DNA from: Flammeovirga aprica JL-4
Lineage (GTDB): Bacteria > Bacteroidota > Bacteroidia > Cytophagales > Flammeovirgaceae
Reading direction: 5' to 3'
DNA: 50,330 bases
Assembly (NCBI RefSeq): GCF_012844305.1
Contig: NZ_JABANE010000064.1
Location: 1-50,330, forward strand
The notes under the pieces were generated by a model that was not told the DNA's origin, did not search any database, and was given only the letters and a program-made list of their open reading frames with translations. A program made the position numbers and the translations under genes. This document shows positions 37,408 to 46,242 of this stretch, in pieces. The number at the start of each line of letters is the position of its first letter. The stretch's first letter is position 1.

Positions 37408-39741
37408 TTAGTTTAGTTTACGTTGAAGGCTTCCTTTTAATTGTTCCGATTTAGAAACTGCTTTGATGCTGATGTCTTTCTTCAAGCTATTGATTTTGAT
37501 CAAAGCTGTTGCGATACCGGCATCCGTTGTAAGCGTTTCTGTATTCATTAATTGGATATCCCCTTCTAGTGATACATTAATTTCTTCTTGGTGATCGTGT
37601 ACCAAAGTACCATTTTCATCTACCACTTTGATGTAGGCAAAAACCACATCTTGAGAAGCTAAAGGCACTGCTCTATCTGCCAAAACAATCGATAAATGAT
37701 GTGCTTTTTCAGGTGTTTTCACCCAATCTTCTCTTACTTTTTTTCCTTTGATATACCCTTCTGCTCTTAGTGTTCCTTTCTTAAATTCTTTCAAAGCAAA
37801 CGTAAATGGAGGATGCGAAAGGTTCGTTGATTTTTGGTCTTGATCTGGCTTTTGCTCACCAATCAATTGATCATTAAGATACAGTTTTACTTGCTCACAA
37901 TTAGAATATACTTTCAGGGATAGAGGGGAGTTTTCATCCCAATAAGAAGCAATTTTCACCATGGCATCTTCTTTTTTAGAAGCGTCTTTTTGAGATTGAT
38001 AAAAATAATAGGCGAATTTCTCAATCCTAAAAATGTCCGCAATTCCAGAATATTCGATATCCTGGTGGTAACCTCTATTGTAATCAAACATCACCCAATA
38101 CCCGTCTCCAAAAGCAGTAGTTTGTAAGTTGTCGTTTAATGCTTCTTGTACATTGTAAGCCTGTTGTAATAATCGTTTTTCACCGTACGCTCTTGCTTGT
38201 CGGCTTGAAGTTTCATATCGTGTTTGCTTGTCTAATTGGTGTTGATTTAGACCTGCATTTTTTGAGTAATATTCCCAATCACCATACTCAGAAACAAAGT
38301 AAGGACCCTTCCAATGCTCCTGATCGTCGGGATGTAAAATACGGTGTTGGCGCGCTTGGAAGAACACATCATACCCCTCGTTCATCCAACCTGCTGAGTA
38401 TGATGCTCCAATTGGATATTCTTCCTTTACAATCGCACTTAATTTCTTTCTAAACTCCAAAGGCATTTTTGTCTCATTCAAAGAAACTTCCCAAAGCAAT
38501 ACATTCGCATGGTTTCTATCTCTTCTGATTAAATCTCTTGCCGTTTGGAAAATCTGATTTCTAAAACCGTCCGTTGGTTTGTAATATTGCCATCCTAAAA
38601 TGGCATCAATTGTCAATAACCCCAATGAATCACAAGCATTCATAAAAGCTGTTGAATGCGGGTAATGCGATAAACGAACGACATCAAAACCAGCTTCTTT
38701 GATCAATTTTGCATCACGAATTTCAGCTTGTTCAGATAGTGCATAACCCACATAAGGATACTCCTGATGTCTGTTCGTTCCTCTCAAATATCTTTTCTGT
38801 CCATTGATATACAATTCAGTCCCTACAAATTCCACTTTCTTAATACCAATTGTCGTTCGCTGTTGATCCACCACTTTACCATCTACAGTCACTTCGGTCA
38901 TCAATTGGTATAAATTCGGTGAGTGTGTATCCCAAAGTTTTGGTTTCTTTACACTCAAATCTTGTGTAACTGTTTTTGTATTATTAGATGAAAGTTCGAA
39001 AGCTGAACCTTGGAATTTCATCACTTTCTTATTTTTAAAGTAAAGCGTTTGCGTCACTTTTACTTCCTGTACTTTGGAAGTTGTATTCTTTACTTCCGTC
39101 TTAATTTTTAATGATGCCTTATTCGCATTTACTTCAGGGTAATTGACAAAAATACCACCTCCAGCTACTTTCTCTTCCAACAATGGAAAAGTAATATGCA
39201 CTGGATTTTTCTCAATCAACCAAACATTTCTATAAAGACCGCCATAAGTATTGAAGTCTAATATTTTTAAGGGTTTCGGCCCCGTAATCTCACTATCTGT
39301 ATTATCCAACTTCACTACAATCACATTTTCCTTTTGAGGAGAAACGTAATCCGTCATATCAATGACAAACGGCAAATAACCCCCAAAATGTTTCTTGACA
39401 TATTGCCCATTGACCCACACTTCAGCAATGTTCATCGCTCCTTCAAACTCTACAAAAATTCTCTTCTCTGCAGGGTTCGACTGCACTTTAAATTTCTTTC
39501 TATACCAAGAAACCCCCTGCCATTGATCATTCACTACCAAAGGCTCTAGTCGTGTAGTATGTGGTAAAGTTACTTCCTCCCACTGGCTATCATCAAAGTC
39601 TAATTTATGAAGTTTATCTACGTTAAGAGGGGCTTCCTCTCTTACAAATTTCCAAGAACTATTAAAGTTCACTCTATCACTTCCAAGGGCTTGAAATGAC
39701 AGTATAAGTAGTACAATATTTAATCCTATCAGCTTCAACAT
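37408..39741 (-). CDS. GH2 beta-galactosidase
   Basis: 777 residues with a signal peptide (cleaved after ALG20). The order is a GH2 sugar-binding domain (~22-178; NFNSSWKFVREEAP, GVSWYRKKF, EVWVNGQYVKKHFGGY), an immunoglobulin-like domain (~180-300), a TIM barrel (~302-590) with acid/base N422-E423 in VSLNET and nucleophile E485 in FVSEYGDW, then C-terminal DUF4982/Big-like domains (~615-777). GH2 exo-beta-galactosidases fit the removal of beta-galactose from neutral carrageenan oligosaccharides. It is the first gene of an operon with GH110 and is transcribed away from the sulfatase gene at 40138. Confidence 0.9.
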   Translation of the reverse strand: MLKLIGLNIVLLILSFQALGSDRVNFNSSWKFVREEAPLNVDKLHKLDFDDSQWEEVTLPHTTRLEPLVVNDQWQGVSWYRKKFKVQSNPAEKRIFVEFEGAMNIAEVWVNGQYVKKHFGGYLPFVIDMTDYVSPQKENVIVVKLDNTDSEITGPKPLKILDFNTYGGLYRNVWLIEKNPVHITFPLLEEKVAGGGIFVNYPEVNANKASLKIKTEVKNTTSKVQEVKVTQTLYFKNKKVMKFQGSAFELSSNNTKTVTQDLSVKKPKLWDTHSPNLYQLMTEVTVDGKVVDQQRTTIGIKKVEFVGTELYINGQKRYLRGTNRHQEYPYVGYALSEQAEIRDAKLIKEAGFDVVRLSHYPHSTAFMNACDSLGLLTIDAILGWQYYKPTDGFRNQIFQTARDLIRRDRNHANVLLWEVSLNETKMPLEFRKKLSAIVKEEYPIGASYSAGWMNEGYDVFFQARQHRILHPDDQEHWKGPYFVSEYGDWEYYSKNAGLNQHQLDKQTRYETSSRQARAYGEKRLLQQAYNVQEALNDNLQTTAFGDGYWVMFDYNRGYHQDIEYSGIADIFRIEKFAYYFYQSQKDASKKEDAMVKIASYWDENSPLSLKVYSNCEQVKLYLNDQLIGEQKPDQDQKSTNLSHPPFTFALKEFKKGTLRAEGYIKGKKVREDWVKTPEKAHHLSIVLADRAVPLASQDVVFAYIKVVDENGTLVHDHQEEINVSLEGDIQLMNTETLTTDAGIATALIKINSLKKDISIKAVSKSEQLKGSLQRKLN

Positions 39742-40137
39742 TTTTATCTCATTTCATTCAAAAATATTCGATGTCACTACCCAAATATCAATGAATAATA
39801 AAAATTTGATGTTGTTCTCCGTACATGATCAGTCCTTTTACGTACGACTTTTCTATCAGATACAAAATAACCTAACTGACAGTATTAAAAATGAGGCTTT
39901 TATGCTGATTCAGGCTAATAACCCATTATGAAATAAAAAGCTGAATTGACTAAAAAGTACATAAAAAAAACGCAAAAACACCCTTATTTTAGAGAAAAAA
40001 ATGACCTTGTCAATGGTATTAAAAACCATGTTTCAAGTGTTAAACGATAGTGTCACTTGGAACTGATTATTGGTGAAGTCTCCTGACTTCGAAATGAAAG
40101 GGAACAATACAAAATCTAATTTTACGATTGAAATGTA
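39742..40137. promoter_or_regulatory. Divergent promoter region, GH2 / sulfatase
   Basis: This 396-bp region holds promoters in both directions. AGTATTAAAAA occurs at 39881-39891 and GGTATTAAAAA at 40015-40025; the same motif lies upstream of the gene at 30304. A single family I REP-like copy at 40034-40095 sits directly before the sulfatase gene. No -33/-7 pair could be fixed with confidence. Confidence 0.4.
40034..40095. repeat. Single copy of REP-like family I
   Basis: CAAGTGTTAAACGATAGTGT, then CACTTG, forms the first stem; GAAGTCTCCTGACTTC forms the second. It agrees with the copies at 32758-32905 except for a few bases in the loop and spacer. It lies 42 bases upstream of the sulfatase start codon. 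Confidence 0.8.
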
Positions 40138-41499
40138 ATGAATATGATCAAGCAACTTTTTTATATAGGATATTTCCTCCTATTTTTTCTATTAAATACT
40201 AGCACCTACGCCAAAGAACCGCCCAATATCATTTTACTTTTTGTAGATGATTGGGGATGGATGGATGTGGGCTATCGCAATAATAAATATGTCACTCCTA
40301 ATATAAATCAGCTGAAGGAAGAGAGTATGGAGTTTACGAGAACGTATGTTTCTACTCCCACTTGTAGCCCTAGTAGAGCGTCGATTTTGACCGGAAAAGA
40401 AGCCGTACGTATGCAGATGGTGAGACATATTGTACATTCTAATCCGGATGGCTCAAATGATGATAAATTCAGTTTTTGGAAGAAAGATCCTGTACAACGT
40501 CCGTCTATTAATTACCTTCCTTTGGAAGAAGTGACTTATGCAGAAGCTTTAAAAGAATATGGTTATTATAATGCTTTCTTTGGAAAATGGCACCTTGGTC
40601 ATGCACCTTATCATCCCATTCATCAGGGGTTTGATGAACAAAATGGCACGACCAACTGGGGACATCCTAAAAGCTATTATCCACCTTATTTCAAATCAGG
40701 ATTTGGTGAAATGAAAGAGGGAGAATTCTTAACGGATAATTTGACCAATCAAACCACTTCTTTTATTAAAGATTACGATAAGAAACAGCCTTTTATGATC
40801 TCGCTTTGGTACTATGGTGTGCATGGTCCACATGTGGGCAAAAAAGAGCACCTTGATTTATACAAAGGTTTACCTAAAAGGGAACAACAATATGGAGCAA
40901 TGGTCACTGCAGTAGATGAATCTATCGGGCATATCAGAGAGGCTTTGAAATTAAAAGGATTGGATGAAAATACAATCATTATTCTGACTTCTGATCAGGG
41001 TGGATTTTTCTCTCAAGCTCCATTAAGTGGTGGTAAAATTGGCGGTAATACGCTGGGTGAAGGAGGTGCTAGAGTACCAATGTTGATCCATACACCTGAT
41101 CCTTCCAACCACAAAAAAGAAATCGACACTCCAGTTTCTACGATTGATATCTTTCCTACTTTAATGGAAATTGCCTCTCATAAGAAATATAAAAATACTG
41201 GGATTCAAGGGGTCAGTTTGTGGTCTACTATCAACGGAAAAAAGAAAATCAAGGATAGAAATCTGTACTTTATGAGAAGCTATGAGGATCAATATGCGTC
41301 TGTTATTCAAAACGATTGGAAGATGGTAAAATACCATAGCGGGAAGAAAACTTTATTCAATATCGCTTTGGATCAATCTGAGAAAAATGATCTATATACG
41401 ATAGAAACAAAGGTGGCGAAGGAGTTGGAAGATGCTTTATTGGATTGGGAAAATGAAGTGTATTCAACTTGGGAAAAGGTGGATCCGCCGGTCAACTAA
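40138..41499 (+). CDS. S1-family sulfatase (periplasmic)
   Basis: 453 residues with a signal peptide (cleaved after YA25); a second ATG two codons in is equally possible. It has the formylglycine sulfatase core: metal ligands D37/D38, maturation site C76-S-P-S-R, FGKWHLGH at 148-155, H229/H232 in GVHGPH, and D286-Q287-G-G. The last differs from the usual D-N pair, but Q is tolerated in some S1 sulfatases. The length is typical. By context it would remove sulfate esters from iota/kappa-carrageenan oligosaccharides before GH2 and GH110 act; the S1 subfamily, perhaps S1_19, cannot be fixed by eye. It is transcribed divergently from the GH2/GH110 operon. Confidence 0.88.
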   Translation: MNMIKQLFYIGYFLLFFLLNTSTYAKEPPNIILLFVDDWGWMDVGYRNNKYVTPNINQLKEESMEFTRTYVSTPTCSPSRASILTGKEAVRMQMVRHIVHSNPDGSNDDKFSFWKKDPVQRPSINYLPLEEVTYAEALKEYGYYNAFFGKWHLGHAPYHPIHQGFDEQNGTTNWGHPKSYYPPYFKSGFGEMKEGEFLTDNLTNQTTSFIKDYDKKQPFMISLWYYGVHGPHVGKKEHLDLYKGLPKREQQYGAMVTAVDESIGHIREALKLKGLDENTIIILTSDQGGFFSQAPLSGGKIGGNTLGEGGARVPMLIHTPDPSNHKKEIDTPVSTIDIFPTLMEIASHKKYKNTGIQGVSLWSTINGKKKIKDRNLYFMRSYEDQYASVIQNDWKMVKYHSGKKTLFNIALDQSEKNDLYTIETKVAKELEDALLDWENEVYSTWEKVDPPVN

Positions 41500-41527
41500 A
41501 AACCGTACAAATACAAGTGTTTTTGAT

Positions 41528-41672
41528 AGAAGTCAGAGACTTCAAAAGATCTTTTAAGCACAAGAGACGCTAGCGCTTAACTCTTGCGCTAGGGAGAAGT
41601 GGTACACTGGCGCGAATGTTAAGCATGAGCGTCATTCGTGCCCACGGATCATCAGAAATCTCCTGATTTCTA
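41528..41672. repeat. Head-to-head diverged pair of REP-like family I
   Basis: Copy I-d (minus, 41586-41528) has the stems CAAGAG/CTCTTG and GAAGTC/GACTTC. Copy I-e (plus, 41612-41672) has CGAATG/CATTCG and AGAAAT/ATTTCT around the loop CTCCTG. The conserved parts are TTAAGC....GCGT between the first stem arms. The unit lies between the two sulfatase genes. Confidence 0.75.
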
Positions 41673-41759
41673 AAAACCAGAAACATTTAATGAATTAAGA
41701 TCGACTACTTATAATTTAACTACGGTGCAAGAACCGAGAAATTAAATCATCAATAAAAA

Positions 41760-43178
41760 ATGAAATACATTAATTGTACTTACATATTGTTTATCTTCTT
41801 GTTTTCACAATGTGCAATGAATACAGCACAACAAGAGAAAAAACAAGTGAATATTTTATGGCTTTTCGGGGAAGATATTGACCCTTGGATGCCCGTGTAT
41901 GGTGACTCAACTATCCAAACACCAAATATCGATTTCCTAGCTCAAAATGGTGTAACTTTTACCAACTGTTTTTCGATGTCTCCAGTATGTTCTCCTGCAC
42001 GTTCGGGGATCTTTACAGGAGCAATGCCAACAACTATTGGTACGCATAATCATCGTACAGGACGAATGGTCAACAAACCACTCCCGGAACATGTAAAAGT
42101 GCTTCCAGAACTTTTCAAGGCTCAAGGTTATCATACTTTTAGTGAAGGAAAAGATGACTTCAACTGGTCGTATGACTGGAATGATTACTGGTCTGGAAGT
42201 TACACGGAGAAAAAGCATTTTGGTAAAACAGGTACAGGAAGCTGGAATGATAGAGAAGAAGGGCAACCTTTCTTTGGGGTAATTGAGCTTTATGGTGGAA
42301 AGAACAAAAATAAGCCAGAGCATTTGGTTGATCCTAAGGATGTGAAAGTGATGCCTTACTACCCAGATATTCCATCTATCAGAAAGCAAATTGCAGATCA
42401 TTATAATCAAATAAAAGTGACGGATAATGAAATTGGGGAATTGATAAAGCAATTAAAAAAGGATGGCTTATATGAAAATACCATCATTATTTTCTTCTCT
42501 GATAACGGTTATAACCTCCTGCGCGACAAGCAATTTTTATATGATGCTGGACTTCATATGCCTATGATTATTTCATCTCCAGGAAATCCTGATCTATTAA
42601 AACAAAGTGGTGTAAGAGAGGATCTGATGAGCTTACTTGATTTAACGGCTACTACTTTACATTTAGCGGATATTGAAGTGCCCGAATACATGGAAAGTCA
42701 AAATGTATTTGATAAAAAATATCATAGAGATTTTGTAATCGGAGCGAGAGACCGTTGTGATTTCACGATTGATCGAATTCGTTCGGTGAGAACTGAAAAA
42801 TTCAAGTATATCAAGAACTTTATGACCGACCGTCCATTGATGCAATTACAATACAGATCGCATAAGAAAAGTACGATAGCGGTGATGGAGGCCTATAAAA
42901 ATGGTGTAGAGTTTAGCAATGATTGGCTTTCTGACACTCGCCCTGCTGAAGAATTGTATGACCTTGAAAAAGATCCTTATGAGCTTCATAATTTAGCTTC
43001 AAACCCTGATTATAAAGCGGAATTAATTCAGCATAGAAAGACATTGGAACTTTGGATTGAAGAGACAGATGATAAAGGGCAATATCCTGAATCTCAAGAG
43101 CAGTTAAAGGCTGTATTTGAACGTTATGGAGAACGATGTATCAATCCTGAATTTGATTTTCTGAAAGCAACAAAGTAA
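41760..43178 (+). CDS. S1-family sulfatase, lipoprotein
   Basis: 472 residues with a likely lipobox at C18 (LFSQCAMN), so probably membrane-anchored, unlike its upstream neighbour. Core residues are E38-D39 in LFGEDIDPW, C77-S-P-A-R as maturation site, K131 in EGKDDF, and D248-N249 in FFSDNGY. The opening ILWLFGEDIDPWMPVYGD resembles the S1 group that includes heparan N-sulfatase-type enzymes, a different subfamily from the sulfatase at 40138. The two would therefore attack different sulfate positions. It shares the strand with the first sulfatase but is separated by 260 bases with a REP pair. A terminator follows at 43200-43233. Confidence 0.87.
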   Translation: MKYINCTYILFIFLFSQCAMNTAQQEKKQVNILWLFGEDIDPWMPVYGDSTIQTPNIDFLAQNGVTFTNCFSMSPVCSPARSGIFTGAMPTTIGTHNHRTGRMVNKPLPEHVKVLPELFKAQGYHTFSEGKDDFNWSYDWNDYWSGSYTEKKHFGKTGTGSWNDREEGQPFFGVIELYGGKNKNKPEHLVDPKDVKVMPYYPDIPSIRKQIADHYNQIKVTDNEIGELIKQLKKDGLYENTIIIFFSDNGYNLLRDKQFLYDAGLHMPMIISSPGNPDLLKQSGVREDLMSLLDLTATTLHLADIEVPEYMESQNVFDKKYHRDFVIGARDRCDFTIDRIRSVRTEKFKYIKNFMTDRPLMQLQYRSHKKSTIAVMEAYKNGVEFSNDWLSDTRPAEELYDLEKDPYELHNLASNPDYKAELIQHRKTLELWIEETDDKGQYPESQEQLKAVFERYGERCINPEFDFLKATK

Positions 43179-43199
43179 TAGTTAATATATAGATTTTTG

Positions 43200-43233
43200 A
43201 AGCCACTTCTGCTTTGCGGAGGTGGCTTTTTTA
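43200..43233 (+). terminator. Terminator after the sulfatase lipoprotein
   Basis: AAGCCACTTC pairs with GGAGGTGGCTT (one mismatch) around TGCTTTGC, followed by TTTTTTAT. It lies between convergent genes; the minus-strand gene 43244-43981 may use it too. Confidence 0.8.
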
Positions 43234-43243
43234 TGGATCATAG

Positions 43244-43981
43244 TTACTGAATCAATTTAAATTTACCAATATCAGTACTTTTTAAATGCTTCTTTTTTGT
43301 CAATGCGAATTCATAATTCTTTGAGTCATCCATTGCAGAGACTAAAAAATAATTTCCATTGAGTTTAGTCCAGAACCCTTTATCTATCATTTCCTTTGTT
43401 TCTATATTAATAAAGCTGTAAGTCCTCTCCACCAAATCGAAGTCCAAGGTAGTTGTAGAATTTTCAACAAAATTTCTAGAACTATACATCACATGTTTAG
43501 CTTCAGGTTCAATCCCCAATAGTTGATTCATTACGGCATTATAAATAACCACTAAATGATAATTGGATCTGTAGTCACTACAGCCAGAACACAACCTTAT
43601 AATTTTGATATCTCTGCCATCAATTTCTTTTTCCTCATACCAGGGTTCAACACATCCACTAGCCCCACCAATAGCTTCCAATAAGATATATTTCTTTTCT
43701 TTAAATAAGTTTTCACTTAGACTGATTATTTGTCTTTCTAAAAAAATAATATCATTAATGGAAGGTGAAGTTCTATCATATAACACGAATAATTTCTCTA
43801 AAGAGAATTGATTAAATGAAGAATATTTTGACTTCAAATTGGCTTCTGAATTACTTGTACTAGGTTTAGGTACATAATAAAAAAATTCATGGAATTTTTC
43901 ACTAACACGTTTATCGGTTCTGGTATTTTGTCCAATTACAGAATGAGATATAAAAATTAATAATAGAATGAATTTAGGCAT
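43244..43981 (-). CDS. Secreted hypothetical protein
   Basis: 245 residues with a signal peptide (cleaved after VIG17). Two CxxC-like or paired cysteines occur (GGASGCVEPWYE; LCSGCSDYRSNYHLV), which may form disulfides outside the cytoplasm. The rest is a beta-rich domain (STTTLDFDLVERTYSFINIE) without a family I recognise. It is the last of a series of minus-strand secreted or lipoprotein genes. Unlike its neighbours, no clear cassette-type repeat separates it from the next gene upstream. Confidence 0.65.
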   Translation of the reverse strand: MPKFILLLIFISHSVIGQNTRTDKRVSEKFHEFFYYVPKPSTSNSEANLKSKYSSFNQFSLEKLFVLYDRTSPSINDIIFLERQIISLSENLFKEKKYILLEAIGGASGCVEPWYEEKEIDGRDIKIIRLCSGCSDYRSNYHLVVIYNAVMNQLLGIEPEAKHVMYSSRNFVENSTTTLDFDLVERTYSFINIETKEMIDKGFWTKLNGNYFLVSAMDDSKNYEFALTKKKHLKSTDIGKFKLIQ

Positions 43982-44070
43982 AATCTGATATTTTGGCTTT
44001 GTATTGTGTAATAAGATGAATAAACCAAGGATAGAACTTTATTGATGTTAGTACAAAGTAAATTATAAAA

Positions 44071-44568
44071 TTACTTCGCAAATTTTCTTCCTTTCCGTCT
44101 TATTTGAAACTTAGTAAGCCTCCTTTTACTTTGTATATCAAAATCAGCAAATCCACTACCGAAACCCATTTCAATTCGTAATTCAAAAGTATTCTCTTTT
44201 TCTATCAACAATGAATCGATATTTAAATCACTACAGCCAATACTCCTGACTTTCAAATCATAAGTATCAGGTTTAAAATATTTTGTTAAAGAATCAAGCA
44301 CAGTTATCCGACCCGAAGAACCATCAATTGAGCTATAATCAATATACACAGGGAAATTTAGATACCCTTGAGATAATTTATCAAGTATCTTAATTTTTAG
44401 ATTAGATGAATCAACCTCATTTTCAAACGAGGTTTTATATAAATGATATTCACTTTCTTCACCTGCGACTGCAGTACAATAGGAGTAATGGTAATATCCA
44501 TCCTTTTGTTTTTCAGAATAAACACATGAGGTTAAAAGAAGTAAGAACAGTCCAATTAATTTTTGCAT
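44071..44568 (-). CDS. Small lipoprotein, unknown function
   Basis: 165 residues with lipobox C15 (LLLTSCVYSE). The mature part looks beta-sandwich-like (LNFPVYIDYSSIDGSSGRITV; DSLLIEKENTFELRIEMGFG), reminiscent of carboxypeptidase-regulatory folds. The C-terminus is very basic (KRRLTKFQIRRKGRKFAK). A cassette-type repeat (44593-44650) lies just upstream of its start. No homologue recognised. Confidence 0.65.
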   Translation of the reverse strand: MQKLIGLFLLLLTSCVYSEKQKDGYYHYSYCTAVAGEESEYHLYKTSFENEVDSSNLKIKILDKLSQGYLNFPVYIDYSSIDGSSGRITVLDSLTKYFKPDTYDLKVRSIGCSDLNIDSLLIEKENTFELRIEMGFGSGFADFDIQSKRRLTKFQIRRKGRKFAK

Positions 44569-44592
44569 TAGTTATCAAGTTGATTGCCTGTG

Positions 44593-44660
44593 GTAACGAA
44601 GTTGCTAAACTATAAACATAGCTTTCTTAGAAGAGACTTGTCATATTAGCTTGTGCTAAC
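44593..44660 (-). repeat. Cassette-type repeat, copy A
   Basis: Left end TTGCTAAACTATAAACAT and right end ATTAGCTTGTGC form the inverted GCTAA / TTAGC frame of the series. The middle, with TTTCTTAGAAGAGACTTGTC, is diverged. See the related copies at 45213, 45340, 46751, 47484 and 48302. Confidence 0.5.
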
Positions 44661-44723
44661 TCTATGTTTAATTATTATAATCTATTGTTTTGTAATCAAC
44701 AAAAAAGTATCCTGAACTAAGCA

Positions 44724-45197
44724 TTACTTTTTTATTGATTCTAGGGTTTCATCCGCCATCCATTTCATATTTACCGTAGGATCTGATGAAGGTGATGTTT
44801 CTTGTAATTGCTCTTCTGTCAATGCAGTATTTGCCGAGAGATTTTCTATAATTTGAATTATATTTTTATCAACTGTTTTGGATTCTTTGAAATACCAAAT
44901 AGCATCATATACCACCCAATGTGCAGGATCGTTCAAGAACTTTTTCATTGCATTATTTATTTCTAGGTCATCAAATTTCTCTAACCTTCTAAATGCAATC
45001 GCAATTACTCTTTTGACATGAAAGTTTTTGTGATTAAGGTATTTATCAACCAATAAATTTTTCTTAAGTAGTTCAATGTCCTTCAACTCAGCAAACTGAT
45101 TTCCAAGCCTTATTTCTTCAATTGGCATTAAAAACTCTTTCTCCCCTATTTCTTCGAGAAGGGTTATATAATTTTTTATCTTTTCTCTTAAAATCAT
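44724..45197 (-). CDS. HEAT-like repeat protein, cytoplasmic
   Basis: 157 residues from the ATG at 45197; the longer frame begins with TTG at 45206. It is almost entirely helical. LVDKYLNHKNFHVKRVIAI and FLNDPAHWVVYDAIWYFKE look like two HEAT-type repeats, as found in small immunity-like or scaffold proteins. It has no signal peptide and so stands out among the neighbouring secreted proteins. Cassette-type repeats lie on both sides. Confidence 0.6.
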   Translation of the reverse strand: MILREKIKNYITLLEEIGEKEFLMPIEEIRLGNQFAELKDIELLKKNLLVDKYLNHKNFHVKRVIAIAFRRLEKFDDLEINNAMKKFLNDPAHWVVYDAIWYFKESKTVDKNIIQIIENLSANTALTEEQLQETSPSSDPTVNMKWMADETLESIKK

Positions 45198-45212
45198 TTT
45201 TGTCAATGTTTG

Positions 45213-45280
45213 CTAGCTTATTTGCTAAACTTCATTCAGCAGGCCTTTCAACCGAGAACTAAAGTTTCAGCTACAGTGTC
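45213..45280 (-). repeat. Cassette-type repeat, copy B
   Basis: TTTGCTAAACTTCATTCAGC then AGGCCTTTCAACCGAGAAC on the plus strand, ending AAAGTTTCAGCTACAGTG. It aligns with the copy at 48302 over CAGCAGG / CAACAGG and the closing AGCTA. Confidence 0.55.
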
Positions 45281-45339
45281 AGTTTATATTTCTCTAAATA
45301 TAGTTCAATCTTCTAGAGGGTGCAAGATTAGGTTGGCGG

Positions 45340-45413
45340 AGAATTATTTCAGCTATTAATGACTAAAATACGACCAGTAGGCTTGTCGAGTGATGAATTA
45401 TATTTCGGTTGAT
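45340..45413 (-). repeat. Cassette-type repeat, copy C, with a stray end of another
   Basis: GACTAAAATACGACCAGTAG then GCTTGTCGAGTGATG is close to the copy at 47484. Directly before it lies AATTATTTCAGCTATTAATG, which looks like the opposite end of a further copy. Copies B and C occupy one gap of 222 bp, as would be left by a lost or empty cassette. Confidence 0.5.
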
Positions 45414-45429
45414 TTTGATGTTGTTTAAT

Positions 45430-45891
45430 TTAGTCCTCCGATAAATACTGTTTCAGAATATCCATTTTAATATCAAAAATTAAGTTTTGCATACCTTTTT
45501 TAGATAATAATTCAACGGGAATATCACTGTTTATATTATGAGTCAACCATATGGTATCATTAGGTTGCAATTTGATGTACTCAAAATATCCAATAGTACT
45601 AATTGGGATAAATGTTGTAGACTTCGGTAATAGGTTAAATTTTAATTTTCGATCTATACTATCATAGTCATATTGTAATTTCTGATAATATTGAGTATGA
45701 TTTTTTATCTCATCCAAGGGTAGTATTTGATCACTAAATATAAAGCCTTTATGCTCCATTCTAAATGGATAATGTAGTTGTACTTTCAAAGTATCACTTT
45801 CAAAATTTCTAATGTATAGATTTTCACCATGATCACAACTCATTAAAAGAAAGTTTAGAAAAATAAAATACAATAATGAAGTTTTACTCAT
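45430..45891 (-). CDS. Small lipoprotein, unknown function
   Basis: 153 residues from the ATG at 45891; the frame can be extended five codons to a TTG, which would spoil the signal peptide. MSKTSLLYFIFLNFLLMSCD gives a lipobox with the cysteine at position 19. The mature part is a short beta domain (NLYIRNFESDTLKVQLHYPF; YIKLQPNDTIWLTHNIN), perhaps an Ig-like fold. The gene follows the 90-residue gene by 33 bases with no repeat between, so the two may belong to one cassette. Confidence 0.62.
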   Translation of the reverse strand: MSKTSLLYFIFLNFLLMSCDHGENLYIRNFESDTLKVQLHYPFRMEHKGFIFSDQILPLDEIKNHTQYYQKLQYDYDSIDRKLKFNLLPKSTTFIPISTIGYFEYIKLQPNDTIWLTHNINSDIPVELLSKKGMQNLIFDIKMDILKQYLSED

Positions 45892-45924
45892 CTTTAATAA
45901 ATCCAAGTTTGTTTAATATAGAGG

Positions 45925-46197
45925 TTAGCTGTTATCAGAGGCTTTATTAGTGTGTAAAACCTTTACACTTTTGATATTCATTATTTTATTTTGGTATGTT
46001 GGTTTTGATCTGAAAATAAAAGCTTGATTTCGTTTATCTGTACCAACATGATAAATATTAATCCCTTTTTGAACAAAATAGGTATATAATTTATTCATAC
46101 TATTTAGTTTTCCTGTATTGTAAAGTGAGTCAGGTATAACAACATAATATTTATCAGGAATGTATGAGGTGTCTGGAAAAGGTATAAAATCATGCAT
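45925..46197 (-). CDS. Short hypothetical protein, possibly a gene remnant
   Basis: 90 residues from the ATG at 46197, with no signal peptide. DKYYVVIPDSLYNTGKLNSM and FVQKGINIYHVGTDKRNQ look like a real folded segment. The same frame stays open upstream for 15 further codons, back to the TAA that ends the 46243-46731 gene. The two frames are thus the same reading frame split by one stop codon. It may be the C-terminal part of a once longer protein or a separate small gene. Confidence 0.45.
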   Translation of the reverse strand: MHDFIPFPDTSYIPDKYYVVIPDSLYNTGKLNSMNKLYTYFVQKGINIYHVGTDKRNQAFIFRSKPTYQNKIMNIKSVKVLHTNKASDNS

Positions 46198-46242
46198 ACC
46201 TAAATTAGAATAATTTTCAATACTTTTCTTTGTAAATAAGTA

